A DNA stretch of 64,000 nt, taken from Chelatococcus caeni (lineage in GTDB: Bacteria > Pseudomonadota > Alphaproteobacteria > Rhizobiales > Beijerinckiaceae). Numbering within the stretch: the stretch's first letter is position 1; each line of letters opens with the position of its first letter. Of the stretch, positions 61,431-64,000 are shown piece after piece. The position numbers were made by a program, and so were the translations under genes. The notes below the pieces were generated by a model, which ran no database searches, was not told the origin of the DNA, and saw nothing but the letters and a program-made list of their open reading frames with translations. The stretch is taken from NCBI RefSeq assembly GCF_014196925.1, contig NZ_JACIEN010000001.1, forward strand, positions 124,001-188,000, given 5' to 3'.

Positions 61431-62351
61431 TCATGCCGCTTCGTCGGGCAGGCCGAGGCCGGCGTCCCAGTAGGGCCGTGGCCCGTAGAGCGCGGCGAGG
61501 AAGTCGATGAAGGCGCGCACCTTCGGCTGCAGGTGGCGGCGGCTCGGATAGACGGCGTAGATGCCGACGCGGCTCACCCCGCGCCAGCCGGGCAGCACGG
61601 CCTCGAGCCGCCCGTCCTCGAGTTCCGGACCGATGTCCCAGGTCGAGCGCAGGGCGATGCCGATGCCGGCCAGCACCGCCTCGCGCACCACCTCGCTCGA
61701 ATTGGTCCTGAGCGGGCCGGTGACCTTGATCGAGACGAGGCCCTGCGGCCCTTCGAGCCGCCAATGGTCGGTGTTGTGGGCGAGAAGCGTATGGCGGGCG
61801 AGGTCCTCCACGCCCTGCGGCCGCCCGTGCGCGGCAAGATAGCCGGGCGTGGCGCAGAGCAGGCGGTGGTTCGGCGCGAGCCGGCGGGCGACGAGGCTGG
61901 AATCGGCGAGATCAGCGATGCGCACTGCAACGTCGAACCCTTCCGCCACTACGTCCACGAAGGCATCCGACAGCTCGAGGTCGACGGTCACGCCCGGATG
62001 CTCGTCGAGGAAGCGCTTGACATGCGGGGCGATGTGCATGCGCCCGAAGGAGGTCGGCGCCGAGACGCGCAGCACGCCGCGCGCCGTCTCCGCGCCGCTC
62101 GTCGCCCAGCCCTCCGCCTCCTCCACCGCGGCGAGGATGGCGACGACCCGCTCGTAGAAGCCCTGGCCGATGTCCGTCAGCGCGATCTGGCGCGTCGTAC
62201 GCTGCAGGAGACGCACGCCGAGCCGCTCCTCCAGCCGCCGGATGCGTTTGGAGATGACGGCCGGCGACAGGCCGAGCTCTCGGCCGGCCGCCGACATGCC
62301 CTTGGCCGCGACGACGCGGGCAAAGACGTCGAGATCGCCGAGATGGTCCAC
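61431..62351 (-). CDS. LysR-family regulator
   Basis: The 306-residue protein has the LysR helix-turn-helix (DLDVFARVVAAKGMSAAGRELGLSPAVISKRIRRLE) and a substrate-binding domain (VTVDLELSDAFVDVVAEGFDVAVRI). The start is the GTG at 62351; no in-frame ATG fits. It is divergent from glcD with a 310-base gap and may regulate it. Confidence 0.88.
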   Translation of the reverse strand: MDHLGDLDVFARVVAAKGMSAAGRELGLSPAVISKRIRRLEERLGVRLLQRTTRQIALTDIGQGFYERVVAILAAVEEAEGWATSGAETARGVLRVSAPTSFGRMHIAPHVKRFLDEHPGVTVDLELSDAFVDVVAEGFDVAVRIADLADSSLVARRLAPNHRLLCATPGYLAAHGRPQGVEDLARHTLLAHNTDHWRLEGPQGLVSIKVTGPLRTNSSEVVREAVLAGIGIALRSTWDIGPELEDGRLEAVLPGWRGVSRVGIYAVYPSRRHLQPKVRAFIDFLAALYGPRPYWDAGLGLPDEAA

Positions 62352-62485
62352 CGCATGCCCCCAACTTTTTCCGAAAGCGAAACAATCTTGCTGCTTTCAG
62401 TCGCGCTGGCAAAGGATTGTCAATCGATTAAAGTGATTCTCGATAAGGTTTGCTGTGCAGGTTGTACGGAGCAGGTGGGCTTGAT

Positions 62486-62623
62486 CCCTCCCCTTGAGGG
62501 GAGGGTGGATCGGTCCGAAGGACCGAGACGGGTGGGTTCCCGCCGGGAACAACGCTCACCGTCTCGGGCGCCAGGCCCCTCCGTCGCTGCTGCGCAGCGC
62601 CACCTCCCCCCGTGCGGGGGAGG
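62486..62623. repeat. Composite intergenic repeat before glcD
   Basis: The block begins with CCCTCCCC-TTGA-GGGGAGGG (62486-62505) and ends with a CCTCCCCC/GGGGGAGG hairpin (62603-62623). Between them are GGTCC-GAA-GGACC and CCGAGACGG with its partner CCGTCTCGG. This layout matches dispersed intergenic repeats of Rhizobiales. It occupies much of the 62352-62661 gap; no gene was found there. Confidence 0.55.
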
Positions 62624-62661
62624 ATCACATGGTGCTCTCTCGGGCACGCAGGGAGGATGCC

Positions 62662-64000
62662 GTGACGACCATCGCTTTTCCCGCGCCGGATGCGGCGGTT
62701 CTGGGGCGGCGCGAGGCCATCATCGCCGGCCTTGCGCGCCTGCTGCCGGCCGAGGCGGTCATCACCTCCGAGGATGAGCGCCGCGCCTTCGAGACCGATG
62801 CCCTCACCGCCTACCGTCAGATGCCGCTCGCGGTTGTCCTGCCCTCGACGACGGAGGAGGTCGCGGCCGTGCTGCGCTTCTGCCATGCCGAGGGCGTCAA
62901 GGTGGTGCCGCGCGGGGCCGGCACCTCGCTCGCCGGCGGTGCGATCCCCCAGGAGGATGCGGTCGTCCTCGGCATCGCCAAGATGAACCGCGTGATCGAC
63001 ATCGATTTCGTCAACCGCACGGCGCGCGTCCAGGCCGGCATCACCAATCTCGCCATCAGCCAGGCGGTGGCGCACGAGGGCTTCTTCTATGCGCCGGATC
63101 CCTCGTCCCAGCTCGCCTGCACGATCGCCGGCAACATCGCCATGAATTCGGGCGGCGCCCACTGCCTCAAGTACGGTGTCACCACCAACAACCTGCTCGG
63201 CGTCACCATGGTGCTGCTCGACGGCACGGTTATCGAGATCGGCGGCGCCCATCTCGACGCGCCGGGCTATGACATGCTCGGCCTCGTCTGCGGTTCGGAA
63301 GGCCAGCTCGGCGTGATCACGGAGGCGACCGTGCGCATCCTGCGCCAGGCGGAGGGCGCGCGCCCGGCGCTGATGGGCTTCGATTCGGTGGAGACGGCGG
63401 GCGCCTGCGTCGCGGCCATCATCGGGGCCGGCATCATCCCCGTGGCGCTCGAATTCATGGACCGGCCGGCCATCAAGGTGTGCGAGGCCTTCGCCCATGC
63501 GGGTTATCCGCTCGACGTCGAGGCGCTGCTCATCATCGAGGTGGAGGGCTCGGAGGCCGAGATCGAGGACGCGCTGAAGCGCATCGTCGCCATCGCCGAA
63601 CGCTTCTCGCCCAAGGCGCTGCGCGTCTCGCGCTCGGAAGCCGAGAGCGCCGCCATCTGGAAGGGCCGCAAGTCCGCCTTCGGCGCCATGGGCCGCATCG
63701 CCGATTATCTGTGCATGGACGGCACCATCCCGACCGGCCAGTTGCCCCATGTGCTGAAGCGCATCAGCGAGATCTGCACCGGCTACGGCCTCGGCGTCGC
63801 CAACATCTTCCATGCCGGGGACGGCAACCTGCACCCGCTCGTGCTCTACGACATCAACAAGCCGGGCGAGCTCGAGAAGGCGGAGGCGGCCGGTGCCGAC
63901 ATCCTCAAGCTCTGCGTCGAGGTGGGCGGCTGCCTCACCGGCGAGCACGGCGTCGGCATCGAGAAGCGCGATCTCATGCGGCACCAGTATTCCGAGGTCG
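62662..64000 (+). CDS. glcD: Glycolate oxidase FAD-binding subunit GlcD, 3' end outside the window
   Basis: 446 codons are visible. The protein has an FAD-binding type 4 domain (VPRGAGTSLAGGAIP, PDPSSQLACTIAGNIAMNSGG, GLVCGSEGQLGVI) and an FAD-linked oxidase C-terminal domain (FHAGDGNLHPLVLYD, GCLTGEHGVGIEKRD). It oxidises glycolate or D-lactate and passes electrons to GlcE/GlcF-type partners, expected beyond the window. The GTG start at 62662 has GGGAGG five bases upstream; ATG 62629 is in frame and also has a good site. Confidence 0.93.
   Translation, partial: MTTIAFPAPDAAVLGRREAIIAGLARLLPAEAVITSEDERRAFETDALTAYRQMPLAVVLPSTTEEVAAVLRFCHAEGVKVVPRGAGTSLAGGAIPQEDAVVLGIAKMNRVIDIDFVNRTARVQAGITNLAISQAVAHEGFFYAPDPSSQLACTIAGNIAMNSGGAHCLKYGVTTNNLLGVTMVLLDGTVIEIGGAHLDAPGYDMLGLVCGSEGQLGVITEATVRILRQAEGARPALMGFDSVETAGACVAAIIGAGIIPVALEFMDRPAIKVCEAFAHAGYPLDVEALLIIEVEGSEAEIEDALKRIVAIAERFSPKALRVSRSEAESAAIWKGRKSAFGAMGRIADYLCMDGTIPTGQLPHVLKRISEICTGYGLGVANIFHAGDGNLHPLVLYDINKPGELEKAEAAGADILKLCVEVGGCLTGEHGVGIEKRDLMRHQYSEV

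Overview
The window is GC-rich, gene-dense chromosomal DNA, most likely from an alphaproteobacterium of the order Rhizobiales (Hyphomicrobiales). This rests on the high third-position GC of the genes, the many operons with ATGA-type overlaps, the gene families present (TctCBA with TctDE, DUF3422, LutABC, arginase with ornithine cyclodeaminase) and short palindromic intergenic repeats of a kind common in that order. Genus and species cannot be fixed from the sequence. No rRNA, tRNA, CRISPR array, transposase or integrase was recognised.

Layout. (1) 1-8707: potassium uptake operon kdpF-kdpB-(26-aa ORF)-kdpA-kdpC-kdpD-kdpE followed by a PtsN-like EIIA gene; the B-before-A order is unusual. (2) 8891-16071: a TIM-barrel isomerase-like gene, then a tripartite tricarboxylate transporter (tctCBA) divergent from its two-component system (tctDE), which carries an extra periplasmic binding protein. 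(3) 16110-24973: an ArsR/SRPBCC pair; a four-gene cluster (erythromycin-esterase-like, alpha/beta hydrolase, phosphoribosyltransferase, PEBP); two small envelope proteins; a TolA/TonB-like remnant; a hybrid kinase with an RpfC-like membrane sensor and a LuxR-type regulator; and a truncated dehydrogenase. (4) 25005-31306: a polyamine-type ABC transporter, a cupin repressor and a HisD/HpsN-like dehydrogenase. (5) 31322-33919: a solitary 865-residue protein that reads as an effector or toxin, with an ADP-ribosyltransferase-like R-S-E domain followed by a circularly permuted OTU deubiquitinase. (6) 34231-44208: peroxiredoxin, isochorismatase, a GlxA-type regulator, then a Liv-type ABC transporter with an acyl-CoA ligase and a TetR regulator. 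(7) 44358-49886: small regulator/enzyme pairs, a partly duplicated XRE gene start, and a copper-type periplasmic cluster (His/Cys-rich protein, DUF305, DUF411). (8) 49896-55447: an omptin-like barrel without the catalytic residues, then arginine catabolism (Lrp, arginase, ornithine aminotransferase, ornithine cyclodeaminase) and a guanidinium exporter behind a guanidine-II (mini-ykkC) riboswitch. (9) 55615-64000: lactate utilisation genes lutC and lutB separated from lutA by an inserted alpha-carbonic anhydrase, a DUF3422 protein, a LysR regulator and a glycolate oxidase subunit running off the end.

The most remarkable object is the ADP-ribosyltransferase/permuted-OTU protein. It has no secretion genes beside it, an AT-rich upstream region, and two domains that usually act on eukaryotic proteins. 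The guanidine-II riboswitch, the reordered kdp operon, the RpfC-like sensor and the interrupted lut operon are the other points worth checking.
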